64,000 nucleotides of DNA from an uncultured Collinsella sp. (GCA_900757185.1 CAAEMX010000035.1:17035-81034), one strand, 5' to 3'. Positions 45,991 to 57,240 are shown, numbered from the stretch's first letter. Made by a program: numbers and translations. Notes: a model not told the origin generated them from the sequence alone.

Positions 45991-46907
45991 CCTTTGACCT
46001 GCACGACATCGTCGACTCGTTTATCGCCTATATCGCACGTGTCGAGGGACTTTCACCCAACACGGTGACGGCCTATGGCTCGAGGCTGGAGCGCTTTGCT
46101 GCCTGGTGCGAGCGCGAGGATATCGATGCTTTCGCTGCCGACGTGCGCACCATTCGTCGCTATCTTGCCGAGCTTTCGCGTGAGCAGGTTGCTCCCCGAA
46201 CGCTTGCGGCGCATCTGTCGGCTATCCGATCGCTCTATCGATGGATGGCTGCCGAGGGGGTCGTGGAGGGCGATGCGGTCTCGGCAATTTCCTCGCCCAA
46301 GCTCCCGCGCGATCTGCCCGGTGTGCTGACGAACCAACAAGTGGAGGCGCTCCTCAAAGCCCCCGATACCTCAACTCCCGCGGGACTGCGCGATGCGGCG
46401 ATGCTCGAGCTGCTCTATGCCTCGGGTGCTCGTATCTCTGAGCTCGCAGCACTCAATGTGGAGTCCATCGCTTGGTCCGAACGCACGCTGCGCCTGTGGG
46501 GCAAGGGGAGCAAGGAACGTATCGTCCCTCTGTATCGTCGTGCGCTCGAGGCGACGCGTCTCTATATTGAGGAGGGGAGGCCGGAGTTGCTCGCTCGGGC
46601 AAAGCGCCGTGACCCCGCTACCGGGCCGCATCCGCTGCTTATATCGGCGCGCGGCAATCGCATGAGCGCCGCCATGCTTAGGCGGCGGTTCCATGCGCTG
46701 GCGACGCTCGCCGGCATTCCGGCCGACATCGCCCCGCATGCGATGCGCCATACCTTTGCGACCGACTTGCTCGAGGGCGGTGCGGACCTGCGCTCGGTTC
46801 AAGAGCTGCTGGGTCATGCGAGCCTGTCCACGACGCAGATCTACACGCATCTCACGCCCGATCGGCTTAAGCGGGCCGTGGCTCAAGCCCATCCCCGCGG
46901 CGAATAG
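45987..46907 (+). CDS. xerC: tyrosine recombinase XerC-like, apparent ATA start
   Basis: Site-specific recombinase expected to resolve chromosome dimers at dif. Catalytic residues are present: Arg149 in SGARISEL, Lys in GKGSKERIVP, His251 and Arg254 in HAMRHTF, His277 in LGHASLSTTQIY and nucleophile Tyr286. The first ATG/GTG/TTG in frame is GTG 46065, which would remove the first helix of the core-binding domain (VDSFIAYIARVEGLSPNTV). The frame is open back to an ATA at 45987, nine bases after GGAGG and overlapping the trmFO stop as ATAG. This gives 306 residues, the normal Xer length. The start is inferred. The neighbours dprA-trmFO-xerC match Bacillus order. Confidence 0.85.
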   Translation: MAFDLHDIVDSFIAYIARVEGLSPNTVTAYGSRLERFAAWCEREDIDAFAADVRTIRRYLAELSREQVAPRTLAAHLSAIRSLYRWMAAEGVVEGDAVSAISSPKLPRDLPGVLTNQQVEALLKAPDTSTPAGLRDAAMLELLYASGARISELAALNVESIAWSERTLRLWGKGSKERIVPLYRRALEATRLYIEEGRPELLARAKRRDPATGPHPLLISARGNRMSAAMLRRRFHALATLAGIPADIAPHAMRHTFATDLLEGGADLRSVQELLGHASLSTTQIYTHLTPDRLKRAVAQAHPRGE

Positions 46908-46956
46908 TGGCTGGGACGTCCCGCGCCGCATTCAGGTGTGTGGTTTTGATTGCGGG

Positions 46957-46985
46957 TTGGCAGGAAGATGCATTCCTGCTATCAT
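46957..46985 (+). promoter_or_regulatory. rpsB-tsf promoter
   Basis: TTGGCA (46957-46962), exactly 17 bases, TATCAT (46980-46985). The leader from about 46992 to 47126 is some 135 bases, long enough for an S2 binding site. It contains GTGCCCGGGC and CCGGG words that could pair. No known leader family is recognised with certainty. Confidence 0.7.
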
Positions 46986-47126
46986 TCATCGGGTTGCTTC
47001 ACGGCAACATGTTTTTATCACGCACGCGCGGCTACTTCATACCGTGGTGCCCGGGCTTTGGTAGCACATGTCCGGGTTGGTTTTGGAGGATGACCCCGCG
47101 CGGAGGCAAACCACAGGAGGTTTAAC

Positions 47127-47855
47127 ATGGCTACCAAGATTAATATCCGCACCCTGCTCGAGGCCGGCTGCCACTTCGGTCACCAGACCCGTCGCTGGAA
47201 CCCCAAGATGAAGCCGTTCATCTTCGGTGAGCGCAACGGCATCTACATCCTCGACCTCAAGCAGACCATCCTCGACGCCGACCAGGCCTACACCTTCGTC
47301 AAGAACGTCGCCAAGGGTGGCAACGTGCTGTTCGTCGGCACCAAGAAGCAGGCTCAGGAGGCCGTCAAGAACGCTGCTGAGCGCGCCAACATGCCTTACA
47401 TCAACCAGCGTTGGCTCGGCGGCATGCTGACCAACTTCGTCACCATCCGCTCCCGCATCAACCGCATGGAGGAGCTCGAGGCCATGGTCGAGGACGGCCG
47501 CATGGCAGTGCTTCCCAAGAAGGAGCAGGCTGTGCTCGGTAAGGAGCTCACCAAGCTCCAGACCAACCTCGGTGGCGCCCGCGACATGAAGGGTCTGCCC
47601 CAGGCTCTCTTCGTCATCGACACCAAGCGCGAGGAGAACGCCATCAAGGAGGCCCAGCGCCTGAACATCCCCGTCGTCGCCCTGATCGACACCAACTCCG
47701 ATCCCGACGAGGTCGAGTACGGCATCCCCTGCAACGATGACGCTATCTCCGCTGTCACCCTTATGTGCGAGCTCATGGCTGACGCCTGCCTCGCTGGCTC
47801 CGGCAAGGAGCAGGTCTCCGAGGCCGAGATGGCCGCTGAGCCCAAGGCCGAGTAA
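47127..47855 (+). CDS. rpsB: 30S ribosomal protein S2
   Basis: Late-assembling small-subunit protein. The 242 residues contain [47 protein letters not shown] and [15 protein letters not shown]. The short Ala/Glu-rich tail ([15 protein letters not shown]) is normal. ACAGGAGG precedes the ATG. tsf follows 45 bases later. Confidence 0.98.
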   Translation: MATKINIRTLLEAGCHFGHQTRRWNPKMKPFIFGERNGIYILDLKQTILDADQAYTFVKNVAKGGNVLFVGTKKQAQEAVKNAAERANMPYINQRWLGGMLTNFVTIRSRINRMEELEAMVEDGRMAVLPKKEQAVLGKELTKLQTNLGGARDMKGLPQALFVIDTKREENAIKEAQRLNIPVVALIDTNSDPDEVEYGIPCNDDAISAVTLMCELMADACLAGSGKEQVSEAEMAAEPKAE

Positions 47856-47900
47856 ATCAGTCTTAGTTAATTCTTTTTCATCTCTTTGAAAGGAACCACA

Positions 47901-48770
47901 ATGGCCCAGATTACCGCCGCTATGGTCAAGCAGCTCCGCGAGATGACCGACTCCCCGATGATGGAGTGCAAGAAGGCTCTCGTCGAGGCTGACGGCGACA
48001 TGGACGCCGCTGTCGACGTTCTGCGTAAGAACGGCCTTGCCAAGGCTGCCAAGAAGGCTGGCCGTGAGACCAACGAGGGCGCTGTCGCCGCGTTCGTCTC
48101 CGAGGATGGCAAGACCGGCGCTCTGCTCGAGCTCTCCTGCGAGACCGACTTCGTTGGCTCCAACGCCAAGTTCACCGGCTTTGCTTCCAAGGTCGCTGAG
48201 GTTGTCGCCACCACCGAGCCTGCTGACGTCGACGCTCTGCTCGAGAAGCCGATGGGCGAGGAGACCGTTTCCTCCGAGCTCACCGAGATGATTCACATCA
48301 TGGGCGAGAACATGAAGATCTCCCGCTTCGCCGCCCGCAAGGCCGAGAACGGCGCTCTCGCTTCTTACATCCACATGGGTGGTAAGATCGGCGTCCTCGT
48401 CGAGTTCGCCTTCGAGAAGGCCGAGACCGCTCAGGCTGAGTCCTTCAAGACCTTCGCTCACGACGTTGCCCTTCAGGTTGCCGCCGTCGCCCCGATCTGC
48501 GCTACCCGCGATCAGGTTCCGGCCGAGACCGTCGAGCACGAGAAGCAGATCTACATGGCTCAGGCTGCCGAGTCCGGCAAGCCCGAGGCCATTCAGGAGA
48601 AGATGGCTGTCGGCCGTCTGGAGAAGTTCTACAAGCAGTCCGTGCTCACCGAGCAGGAGTTCATCAAGGACAGCTCCCTCACCATCAAGAAGTACGCTGA
48701 GCAGGTCTCCAAGGAGCTCGGCGACACCATTACCGTCGTTGCCTTTGACCGTCTGGTCCGTGGCGAGTAA
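47901..48770 (+). CDS. tsf: elongation factor Ts
   Basis: Guanine nucleotide exchange factor for EF-Tu. The 289 residues have the UBA-like N-terminus (AAMVKQLREMTDSPMMECKK), the exchange core with CETDFVGSN, and the late helix FYKQSVLTEQEFIKD. The ATG at 47901 is preceded by AAAGGA. It is co-transcribed with rpsB and followed by a terminator. Confidence 0.97.
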   Translation: MAQITAAMVKQLREMTDSPMMECKKALVEADGDMDAAVDVLRKNGLAKAAKKAGRETNEGAVAAFVSEDGKTGALLELSCETDFVGSNAKFTGFASKVAEVVATTEPADVDALLEKPMGEETVSSELTEMIHIMGENMKISRFAARKAENGALASYIHMGGKIGVLVEFAFEKAETAQAESFKTFAHDVALQVAAVAPICATRDQVPAETVEHEKQIYMAQAAESGKPEAIQEKMAVGRLEKFYKQSVLTEQEFIKDSSLTIKKYAEQVSKELGDTITVVAFDRLVRGE

Positions 48771-48793
48771 ATAAGCTCTTGTAGCTGGTAATG

Positions 48794-48828
48794 AGCAGGC
48801 TGTGGGTTTTACTCACAGCCTGCTTTTT
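48794..48828 (+). terminator. rpsB-tsf terminator
   Basis: AGCAGGCTGTG pairs with CACAGCCTGCT across a nine-base loop, followed by TTTT. Confidence 0.85.
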
Positions 48829-48888
48829 CATGGCTCTTCTTAGAGCCTTTGATAGAATGTTGAGAGTTCAATCTAAAGGAGGATCGCT

Positions 48889-49611
48889 TTGTCCGACATC
48901 CGATATAAACGCGTGCTTCTGAAGCTTTCCGGCGAAGCACTGATGGGCGACGGCCAATATGGCATCGACCCCAAGGTTACCGACCATCTTGCCAAGCAGG
49001 TCAAGGAGCTGCTCGCCGTTGGCCATGAGGTCGGCGTCGTTGTCGGCGGCGGCAATATTTTCCGCGGCATGGCAGGCGCTGCCGGTGGCATGGAGCGTGC
49101 TCAGGCCGACTACATGGGCATGCTGGCAACCGTTATGAACGCGCTCGCCCTGCAGGATGCCTTCGAGCACAACGATGTTCCCTGCCGCGTGATGAGCGCT
49201 ATCCAGATGAACGAGATCTGCGAGCCCTATATTCGTCGTCGCGCTATCAACCATCTGTCCAAGGGCAACGTCGTCATCTTCGCTGCCGGTTCGGGCAATC
49301 CGTACTTTACGACCGACACCGCCGCGGCTCTTCGTGCGTGCGAGATCGGCGCCGAGATTCTGATTAAAGCCACCAAGGTTGACGGCATCTACGACAAGGA
49401 TCCTGTCAAGTGCGCCGATGCCGTCCGTTTTGACAAGATTACCTATCACCAGGTTCTCGTCCGCGGTCTGCAGGTTATGGATTCCACGGCTACGGCACTG
49501 TGCCAGGATAACCGTATGCCTATTTTGGTCCTCAACATCGATGGCGAGGACACCGTCAAGCGCGCGCTTTCGGGTGAGCCCGTCGGCACGCTCGTCTATC
49601 AGGAGGATTAA
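48889..49611 (+). CDS. pyrH: UMP kinase
   Basis: Phosphorylates UMP for nucleotide synthesis. The 240 residues start [17 protein letters not shown] and include [48 protein letters not shown] and [12 protein letters not shown]. The start is TTG, seven bases after AAAGGAGG. A TAGAAT near 48855 may be its -10. It heads pyrH-frr-uppS-cdsA-dxr-rseP-ispG-proS, with overlaps or tiny gaps throughout. Confidence 0.97.
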   Translation: MSDIRYKRVLLKLSGEALMGDGQYGIDPKVTDHLAKQVKELLAVGHEVGVVVGGGNIFRGMAGAAGGMERAQADYMGMLATVMNALALQDAFEHNDVPCRVMSAIQMNEICEPYIRRRAINHLSKGNVVIFAAGSGNPYFTTDTAAALRACEIGAEILIKATKVDGIYDKDPVKCADAVRFDKITYHQVLVRGLQVMDSTATALCQDNRMPILVLNIDGEDTVKRALSGEPVGTLVYQED

Positions 49612-49613
49612 GC

Positions 49614-50150
49614 ATGGCAGAGAACATCACCGCCCACATGGACAAGTCGATCGAGTCCCTCAAGCATAACTTCTCCAAGGTCCGTACCGGCCGCGCCAAC
49701 GCTAATATTCTGTCCGACATCACCGTCGATTATTACGGTGTTCCCACGCCGGTTACGCAGGTTGCCGCCGTCAAGACCCCCGAGGCCCATATGCTGCTCA
49801 TCGAGCCGTGGGACAAGGCACTCATCAACGCTATCGTCAAGGCCATCGGCGCTTCCGATCTGGGTATTACCCCCAACTCCGATGGCACCGTCGTTCGTCT
49901 GCCGTTCCCGGCTCCCACCGAGGAGCGCCGTCGCGAGCTCGTCAAGGAGTGCCGCGAGTACGCCGAGCAGGCCAAGGTGTCTATCCGTAACATCCGTCGC
50001 GACTTCAACAACAAGCTCGAGCGCGATGAGGAGCTCACCGAGGACGATGTCCGTCGCGAGCAGGCCAAGGTCCAGAAGCACACCGATGAGTATGTCGCCA
50101 AGGTCGAGGAGCTTCTGAAGGAAAAAGAAGCCGAGGTCATGGAGATCTAA
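49614..50150 (+). CDS. frr: ribosome recycling factor
   Basis: Splits post-termination ribosomes with EF-G. At 178 residues it is slightly shorter than the usual 185, with the missing residues at the N-terminus. LKHNFSKVRTGRANANILSD, VDYYGVPTPVTQVAAV, LPFPAPTEERRRELVKECRE and VSIRNIRRDFNNKLE are the family signatures. It starts three bases after pyrH. Confidence 0.97.
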   Translation: MAENITAHMDKSIESLKHNFSKVRTGRANANILSDITVDYYGVPTPVTQVAAVKTPEAHMLLIEPWDKALINAIVKAIGASDLGITPNSDGTVVRLPFPAPTEERRRELVKECREYAEQAKVSIRNIRRDFNNKLERDEELTEDDVRREQAKVQKHTDEYVAKVEELLKEKEAEVMEI

Positions 50151-50151
50151 G

Positions 50152-50946
50152 GTGCAATACGACGAGCATAAACTGGTCGAGTACTTTGCCGACGCCCCTG
50201 CGGGCGTCGGTTTTTCCGACCTTGACCTCAATAACATTCCGCACCATATCTCGTGCATCATGGACGGCAACGGTCGTTGGGCCACGTCGCGCGGTCTTGC
50301 ACGCACTGAGGGCCACAGGGCGGGTATCGTCTCCCTTCGCGAGATCATTACTGCCTGCGTGCGTTTGGGCGTCGACGTGCTTTCGGCCTATGCGTTTTCT
50401 ACCGAAAACTGGAACCGCCCGCAGCATGAGGTCAACGTCTTGATGCATCTGTTTGCCAAGACGTTTATCGACGAGCTGCCGCTTCTGAAGCGCGAAAACG
50501 TGCGCGTCGTCTTTTTGGGTGACATTTCCGCGCTGCCCAAGAAGACCCGTGACGTTTTTGAACGCGGTCTTGCCGAGTGCGCCGATCACACTGGTATGAC
50601 GCTGGCGCTTGCCGTCAACTACGGCGCGCGTGCCGAGATTACCCGCGCTGTCCGTCAGATCGCATTCGACGCTGCCGCCGGTAAGATCGATCCTGCCGCG
50701 ATTGATGACGACATGGTGGCTTCCCACCTCTATACCGCCGGCCTTCCCGATCCTGAGCTTGTGATTCGCACTTCTGGTGAGCTGCGCCTTTCGAACTATC
50801 TGCTGTGGCAGGTGGCTTATTCCGAGTTCTACGTCACCGATACCTATTGGCCCGACTTTGATCGCTGGGGCCTTGTCGACGCCATTTTGGCCTATCAGGG
50901 CCGTGACCGTAGGTTTGGTGGTCTGAGCAAGACCGAGGAGGCTTAA
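50152..50946 (+). CDS. uppS: undecaprenyl diphosphate synthase
   Basis: Makes the C55 lipid carrier for peptidoglycan and other glycans. The cis-prenyltransferase motifs are HISCIMDGNGRWATSRG with the catalytic Asp, HRAGIVSLREI, SAYAFSTENWNRP and RTSGELRLSNYLLWQ. Length 264. The GTG start follows the frr stop by one base. Confidence 0.97.
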   Translation: MQYDEHKLVEYFADAPAGVGFSDLDLNNIPHHISCIMDGNGRWATSRGLARTEGHRAGIVSLREIITACVRLGVDVLSAYAFSTENWNRPQHEVNVLMHLFAKTFIDELPLLKRENVRVVFLGDISALPKKTRDVFERGLAECADHTGMTLALAVNYGARAEITRAVRQIAFDAAAGKIDPAAIDDDMVASHLYTAGLPDPELVIRTSGELRLSNYLLWQVAYSEFYVTDTYWPDFDRWGLVDAILAYQGRDRRFGGLSKTEEA

Positions 50947-50948
50947 TC

Positions 50949-51848
50949 GTGTCCGATCGTCCCAAGGCAACTGCTCCCAAGACATCTGAGCGCAAGGCTG
51001 TCGCTGCGGGAGCGCCCGCAGCGAAGAGCGGCACCGGTTCGTGGCTTGCGGGCTTTATCACCCGGGCCGCCGCCGGTATCGTCTACGCCGTCGTCTTTAT
51101 CCTGTGCCTGGTTTTGGGTATCGTGCCCACGGCCATCTTTGTTTCCGTCATGAGCGGTCTGTGCTGCTATGAGTTTTTCCGTATGACGAGGCTCGATGGC
51201 AAGATGGCTAACGAGCGCATGGGTATCGCTGCCGCCGTACTCTTTCCGCTGTCGGCGTTGGGCGATTCGATGTTGCTGAATGCCCTGCTTTTTGCCCTGA
51301 TGCTCGCTGTGGGCATTTGGTATGTCTGGTCGCCGCGTACCCGCATCTCCGATGTGGCCGTGACGCTCATGGGTCCAATCTACACTGGCTTTATGCTGTC
51401 GGCTATCGTGCTGCTGCGCGATGCCGTGCCCGGTTTTGCCGGCGCCCTGCTTTCGGTGGGCGTTTGCGCGTCCCTTTGGGTTTCCGATTCGTTTGCCTAC
51501 ATCGTGGGCAGTCGTATCGGCAAGCACAAGATGGTTCCCAAGATCTCACCCAAAAAGAGCTGGGAGGGGTTTGCCGGCGGCATCTTGGGCTCGGTTTTGA
51601 TTTGGCTTATCCTGTGGGCGACGCACTTCTACAAGCTCAGCCTGCCCTATGCGCTGCTGTGCGGCGTGGTCGTGTCCATTCTGGGCGTTATCGGCGACCT
51701 TATCGAGTCGCGCATCAAGCGCGGTGTGGGCGTCAAAGATTCCGGCAACCTTATCCCGGGCCACGGAGGCATGCTCGACCGCAGCGATTCGCTTATCTTC
51801 GGCTGCATCACCGCGCAGCTGTTGCTGATGATCGGAGGCGTGCTGTAA
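50949..51848 (+). CDS. cdsA: phosphatidate cytidylyltransferase
   Basis: Makes CDP-diacylglycerol for phospholipid synthesis in the membrane. The 299 residues carry about seven or eight membrane helices and the signature KISPKKSWEGFAGG, RIKRGVGVKDSGNLIPGHGG and MLDRSDS. A 35-residue basic cytoplasmic start (RPKATAPKTSERKAVAAGA) precedes the first helix. The GTG start is two bases after uppS; the stop overlaps dxr. Confidence 0.95.
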   Translation: MSDRPKATAPKTSERKAVAAGAPAAKSGTGSWLAGFITRAAAGIVYAVVFILCLVLGIVPTAIFVSVMSGLCCYEFFRMTRLDGKMANERMGIAAAVLFPLSALGDSMLLNALLFALMLAVGIWYVWSPRTRISDVAVTLMGPIYTGFMLSAIVLLRDAVPGFAGALLSVGVCASLWVSDSFAYIVGSRIGKHKMVPKISPKKSWEGFAGGILGSVLIWLILWATHFYKLSLPYALLCGVVVSILGVIGDLIESRIKRGVGVKDSGNLIPGHGGMLDRSDSLIFGCITAQLLLMIGGVL

Positions 51849-53035
51849 TGTCCTTCCAGACGACGTATGGCCCCGATGGACGCCTTCGCGTTGCCATCCT
51901 GGGTTGTACGGGCTCTATCGGCACCCAGGCGCTCGATGTGTGCCGCCAGCATGCCGATCGCCTGCAGGTGACGGCGCTGTCCGTTAACTCCAGTACCTCC
52001 GAGCTCGTTGCCGCTGCCCGCGAGTTCTCGGTTCCGGCGGTTGCCGTGGCCGATGTCGATCATGGCGATGACGCCGTGCTGCAGGAGTTGCCCGAGGGAA
52101 CGAAGCTCGGCGTTGGCGCGCAGGCGGTTTGCGAGCTCGCGCATCGCGACGATGTCGACTGCGTGCTTGTCGCTATTGTGGGCGCCGCCGGTCTCGAGGC
52201 GAGCCATGCGGCCTTGACCTCGAATAAGCGCCTTGCCCTTGCCAACAAGGAGTCCCTCGTCGTCGGTGGCGACTTGCTTATGCCGTTGGCACAACCGGGC
52301 CAGCTTATTCCGGTCGACTCTGAGCATTCCGCCATCTACCAGTGCTATCTGGGGGAGAACCCGCGCGAGGCCCACTGCATTTGGCTCACCTGCTCGGGCG
52401 GTCCGTTCTTTGGCCGCACGCGCGACGAGCTCGATCGCGTGACGCGTGCCGATGCCCTCGCGCATCCCACGTGGGCCATGGGTGCCAAGATCACCATTGA
52501 CTCCGCCACCCTCATGAACAAGGGCCTGGAGCGCATTGAGGCCATGCATCTGTTTAACTGCGACCTCGATTTCATTAACGTGGTCGTGCAGCGTCAGTCC
52601 AAGATTCACTCTATGGTCGAGTTCGCCGACGGCTCCGTGATGGCGCATCTCGGCGCATCCGACATGCGTATTCCCATCCAGTTCGCGTTCTCGTATCCCG
52701 AGCGTTGGGATACCCCGGCGCCTCGTATCGATTTCCGCGAGCTGGGGCAGCTCACGTTTGATGCTGCCGACATGGATACCTTCCGCTGTCTGGCACTGGC
52801 CGAGCGTGCCGGCAAGACGGGTGGCACCATGCCGTGCGTGCTCAATGCCGCCAACGAGGTCGCCGTCGATGCCTTCCTGCACGATGGCTGCAGCTTTACC
52901 GATATCGATCGCATTGTGGAATCCTGCATGGACGCCCACGATATGCAGGTGGTCGATTCGTTTGAGCAGCTTCGCGACATCGATGCGTGGGCGCGTGAAA
53001 AGGCTGCGCAGGTGCTCGCCGCAACCCGTTCCTAA
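51848..53035 (+). CDS. dxr: 1-deoxy-D-xylulose 5-phosphate reductoisomerase
   Basis: Commits carbon to the MEP isoprenoid pathway. The NADPH loop reads GCTGSIGTQALDV, with Cys for the usual Ser. LALANKESLVVGG, PVDSEHSAIYQ, MGAKITIDSATLMNKGLE, MRIPIQFAFSYP and PCVLNAANEVAVDAFL cover the metal and substrate sites. Length 395. The in-frame region upstream lies inside cdsA; the ATG at 51848 overlaps its stop. Confidence 0.96.
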   Translation: MSFQTTYGPDGRLRVAILGCTGSIGTQALDVCRQHADRLQVTALSVNSSTSELVAAAREFSVPAVAVADVDHGDDAVLQELPEGTKLGVGAQAVCELAHRDDVDCVLVAIVGAAGLEASHAALTSNKRLALANKESLVVGGDLLMPLAQPGQLIPVDSEHSAIYQCYLGENPREAHCIWLTCSGGPFFGRTRDELDRVTRADALAHPTWAMGAKITIDSATLMNKGLERIEAMHLFNCDLDFINVVVQRQSKIHSMVEFADGSVMAHLGASDMRIPIQFAFSYPERWDTPAPRIDFRELGQLTFDAADMDTFRCLALAERAGKTGGTMPCVLNAANEVAVDAFLHDGCSFTDIDRIVESCMDAHDMQVVDSFEQLRDIDAWAREKAAQVLAATRS

Positions 53036-53060
53036 CCCATAAGGATTGCTTTTTCGTTTT

Positions 53061-54422
53061 ATGGATACTGTTCTGAGCGTTCTCTCATCGGTCTTTTGGG
53101 GCCTGCTGATGCTTTCCGTCCTCGTGTTTTTGCACGAGGGCGGCCACTTTTTGGCGGCGCGTGCCTGCGGCGTCCGTGTGACCGAGTTCTTTTTGGGTCT
53201 GCCGTGCCGCTTTGACATCCATTACACGTCGCGTCGTATTGGAACCAAGTTTGGCGTGACCCCGCTGCTGCTGGGTGGCTACGCTGCCATCTGCGGTATG
53301 GACCCTACCGACGTCTCGTGCGCCGATCGCGTGCTCGCGGCTATCTATCGTCATGGTCGCGTGACCGTGGCCGACCTTGCTGTCGAGCTCGAACTTTCCG
53401 AGGAGGATGTGCTCGAGGCATGCGCCCTTTTGCTGGGCTGGGGCTCCATCGCGCCCTGGTATGAGGAAGGGGAGAAGCCCTCGCCGAGCTACTATCCCAC
53501 CAAATATCAGACGTTGCCACGAGACACGGCAGGCTATACCACCTTTGATGGTCGCCGTTTCGATCGCGAACATGCGACTGCCGAGGGCGATGTGTGGGAG
53601 CTGCCGTGCGGCGAGGCCGAGTTCCTTGCGCAAGAACGCTCGCACACCTATCTTGGCCAAGGCTTTCTCAAGCGCGCCTTTATGCTGCTCGCAGGCATTA
53701 TCGTCAATATCTTGACGGGTTTTTTGCTTCTTATGAGCATCTATTCCATTGCGGGCGTCACCGTGCCGATGGATACCAACGTGATCGGTCAGGTTGACGA
53801 GGGGTCTATTGCCGCCAAGGCGGGTATCGAGGCCGGTGATGCGATCCTTTCGGTTGACGGTGTCTCATGTTCTACTTGGATGGATGTCTACGATGCCATC
53901 GGCAAGGCCGCCGGTAAGGGCGATATCGCCATCGAGTACGAGCGTGACGGCAAGCAGTGCTCGACCTCGGTCGCACTCAAAGAGGGCGAACGTCTGGGCG
54001 TTTATGCCTCTACGCAGGTAGTCCGTTTGGAACCCATCACCTCGGCACGTCTCTCCTTTTCGTATGTTGCGCAGACAGCGGAGGGCGTGATGCGCCTGCT
54101 CCAGCCGCAGCATACGATGGAGATTCTCGACCAGTCCTCGTCGATCGTGGGCATCAGCGTCATGTCCTCTCAGGCGGCTGCTGCCGGCCCCGTAACGTTC
54201 CTGTCGTTTGCCGCGCTCATTTCGTTCTCACTGGGCTTTATGAACTTGCTGCCTATCCCGCCGCTCGACGGCGGCAAGCTGATAATTGAGATCATTCAAA
54301 AGATTGCGGGACGCGAGCTTCCGCTCAAGGTCCAGACGATTGTGAGCTATGTGGGCATCGCGCTCTTCGCACTGCTGTTTGTCTATATGCTTCGTTCCGA
54401 CATCCTTCGATTTATTCTGTAG
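53061..54422 (+). CDS. rseP: site-2 metalloprotease RseP/RasP with inserted winged-helix-like domain
   Basis: Intramembrane zinc protease. The 453 residues have the HExxH site in LVFLHEGGHFLAA (His25, Glu26, His29). The membrane-associated LLLGGYAAICGMDP lies near 70-82. A PDZ domain covers about 230-310 (GSIAAKAGIEAGDAILSVDG), and the second metal motif is NLLPIPPLDGG near 405. Between residues 83 and about 195 there is an extra segment of about 110 residues, which is not normal for the family. Its first half (CADRVLAAIYRHGRVTVADL, then ELELSEEDVLEACALLLGWG) looks like a winged helix. The start is uncertain: ATG 53061 has only a distant AAGGA. It lies between dxr and ispG, as in many bacteria. 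Confidence 0.93.
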   Translation: MDTVLSVLSSVFWGLLMLSVLVFLHEGGHFLAARACGVRVTEFFLGLPCRFDIHYTSRRIGTKFGVTPLLLGGYAAICGMDPTDVSCADRVLAAIYRHGRVTVADLAVELELSEEDVLEACALLLGWGSIAPWYEEGEKPSPSYYPTKYQTLPRDTAGYTTFDGRRFDREHATAEGDVWELPCGEAEFLAQERSHTYLGQGFLKRAFMLLAGIIVNILTGFLLLMSIYSIAGVTVPMDTNVIGQVDEGSIAAKAGIEAGDAILSVDGVSCSTWMDVYDAIGKAAGKGDIAIEYERDGKQCSTSVALKEGERLGVYASTQVVRLEPITSARLSFSYVAQTAEGVMRLLQPQHTMEILDQSSSIVGISVMSSQAAAAGPVTFLSFAALISFSLGFMNLLPIPPLDGGKLIIEIIQKIAGRELPLKVQTIVSYVGIALFALLFVYMLRSDILRFIL

Positions 54423-54435
54423 GGGAGTGTTTGGA

Positions 54436-55518
54436 TTGTCTCTATCCCATTCTTTGCCGCGCGAGTTGACGCGCCCCGTGCATGTGGGCGGCGTGCAGAT
54501 CGGCGGCGGCGCGCCGGTGGTGGTTCAGTCCATGACCTGCACCGATACCGCTGATGCCCAGGCAACGCTTGCGCAAGTGTGCGCGTTGGCGCAGGCTGGC
54601 TGCGATATCGTGCGTGTGAGCGTGCCCACCGAGGCCGCGCTCGAGGGCTTTCGTACCATCTGTGCTGAGTCTCCGGTGCCGATTGTTGCCGATATTCACT
54701 TTAACCATAAGCTCGCCATCGGCGCCGTCGAGGCTGGTGCCGCCAAGCTGCGCATCAATCCCGGCAATATCGGTGATTGGGCTAAGGTCGATGCCGTCAT
54801 CGACGCCGCCGGCGCTGCGGGCTGTGCGATTCGCATCGGTGTCAACGCCGGTTCACTCGAGCAGGATATCGCCGAGCGCGATGACCTCACGCAGCCCGAA
54901 AAGCTCGTGATGTCGAGCGAGCGTTTCGTCAAACACTTTGAGGACCGCGGCTTTACGAACATTGTGCTTTCGGCTAAGGCCCATAGCGTGCAAACGACGC
55001 TCGATACCTATCGAGCCCTGTCGCGTGAGATTCCCCACGTTCCGCTTCACCTGGGCGTAACCGAGGCGGGTACCAAACTCCAGGGCACCATCAAGAGCTC
55101 TGTAGGCTTGGGTATCTTGCTTTCCGAAGGCATTGGCGACACCATGCGTGTGTCGCTCACGGCCGATCCGGTTGAGGAGCCGCCGGTCGCCTGGGGAATT
55201 CTACAGTCGCTGGGCCTGCGTCGCCGTGGTCCCGAGATTGTCTCGTGCCCCACGTGCGCCCGCTGCCAGGTTAACCTCATTCCCATCGCCGAGGAGGTCA
55301 CCGAGCGGCTTAAGAACTATTCCGCGCCGCTTTCGATTGCCGTCATGGGATGTGCCGTTAATGGCCCCGGTGAGGCTTCTGATGCCGACCTGGGCGTTGC
55401 TTGCGGACGTGGTCAGGCCTTGCTCTTTTCGCATGGCCAGATCATTGGTAAAGTAACTGAGGACCAAATTGTCGACGCGCTTATGGCAGAGGTCGACAAG
55501 CTTATTGAGGAGAAATAA
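54436..55518 (+). CDS. ispG: 4-hydroxy-3-methylbut-2-en-1-yl diphosphate synthase
   Basis: Penultimate step of the MEP pathway, using a 4Fe-4S cluster. The 360 residues include VVVQSMTCTDTADAQATLAQ, VPIVADIHFNHKLAI, KLRINPGNIG and LSAKAHSVQTT. The cluster cysteines are in SCPTCARCQ and MGCAVNGPGEA. The TTG at 54436 has AGGGGAG upstream; the frame is open further into rseP. With dxr close by, two of the seven MEP genes are here. Confidence 0.95.
   Translation: MSLSHSLPRELTRPVHVGGVQIGGGAPVVVQSMTCTDTADAQATLAQVCALAQAGCDIVRVSVPTEAALEGFRTICAESPVPIVADIHFNHKLAIGAVEAGAAKLRINPGNIGDWAKVDAVIDAAGAAGCAIRIGVNAGSLEQDIAERDDLTQPEKLVMSSERFVKHFEDRGFTNIVLSAKAHSVQTTLDTYRALSREIPHVPLHLGVTEAGTKLQGTIKSSVGLGILLSEGIGDTMRVSLTADPVEEPPVAWGILQSLGLRRRGPEIVSCPTCARCQVNLIPIAEEVTERLKNYSAPLSIAVMGCAVNGPGEASDADLGVACGRGQALLFSHGQIIGKVTEDQIVDALMAEVDKLIEEK

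Positions 55519-57240
<1,722 letters not shown>

Noticed and set aside
51317..51847. Upstream extension of the dxr frame
   Set aside because: It lies wholly inside cdsA in another frame; the dxr ATG overlaps the cdsA stop and matches the family N-terminus.
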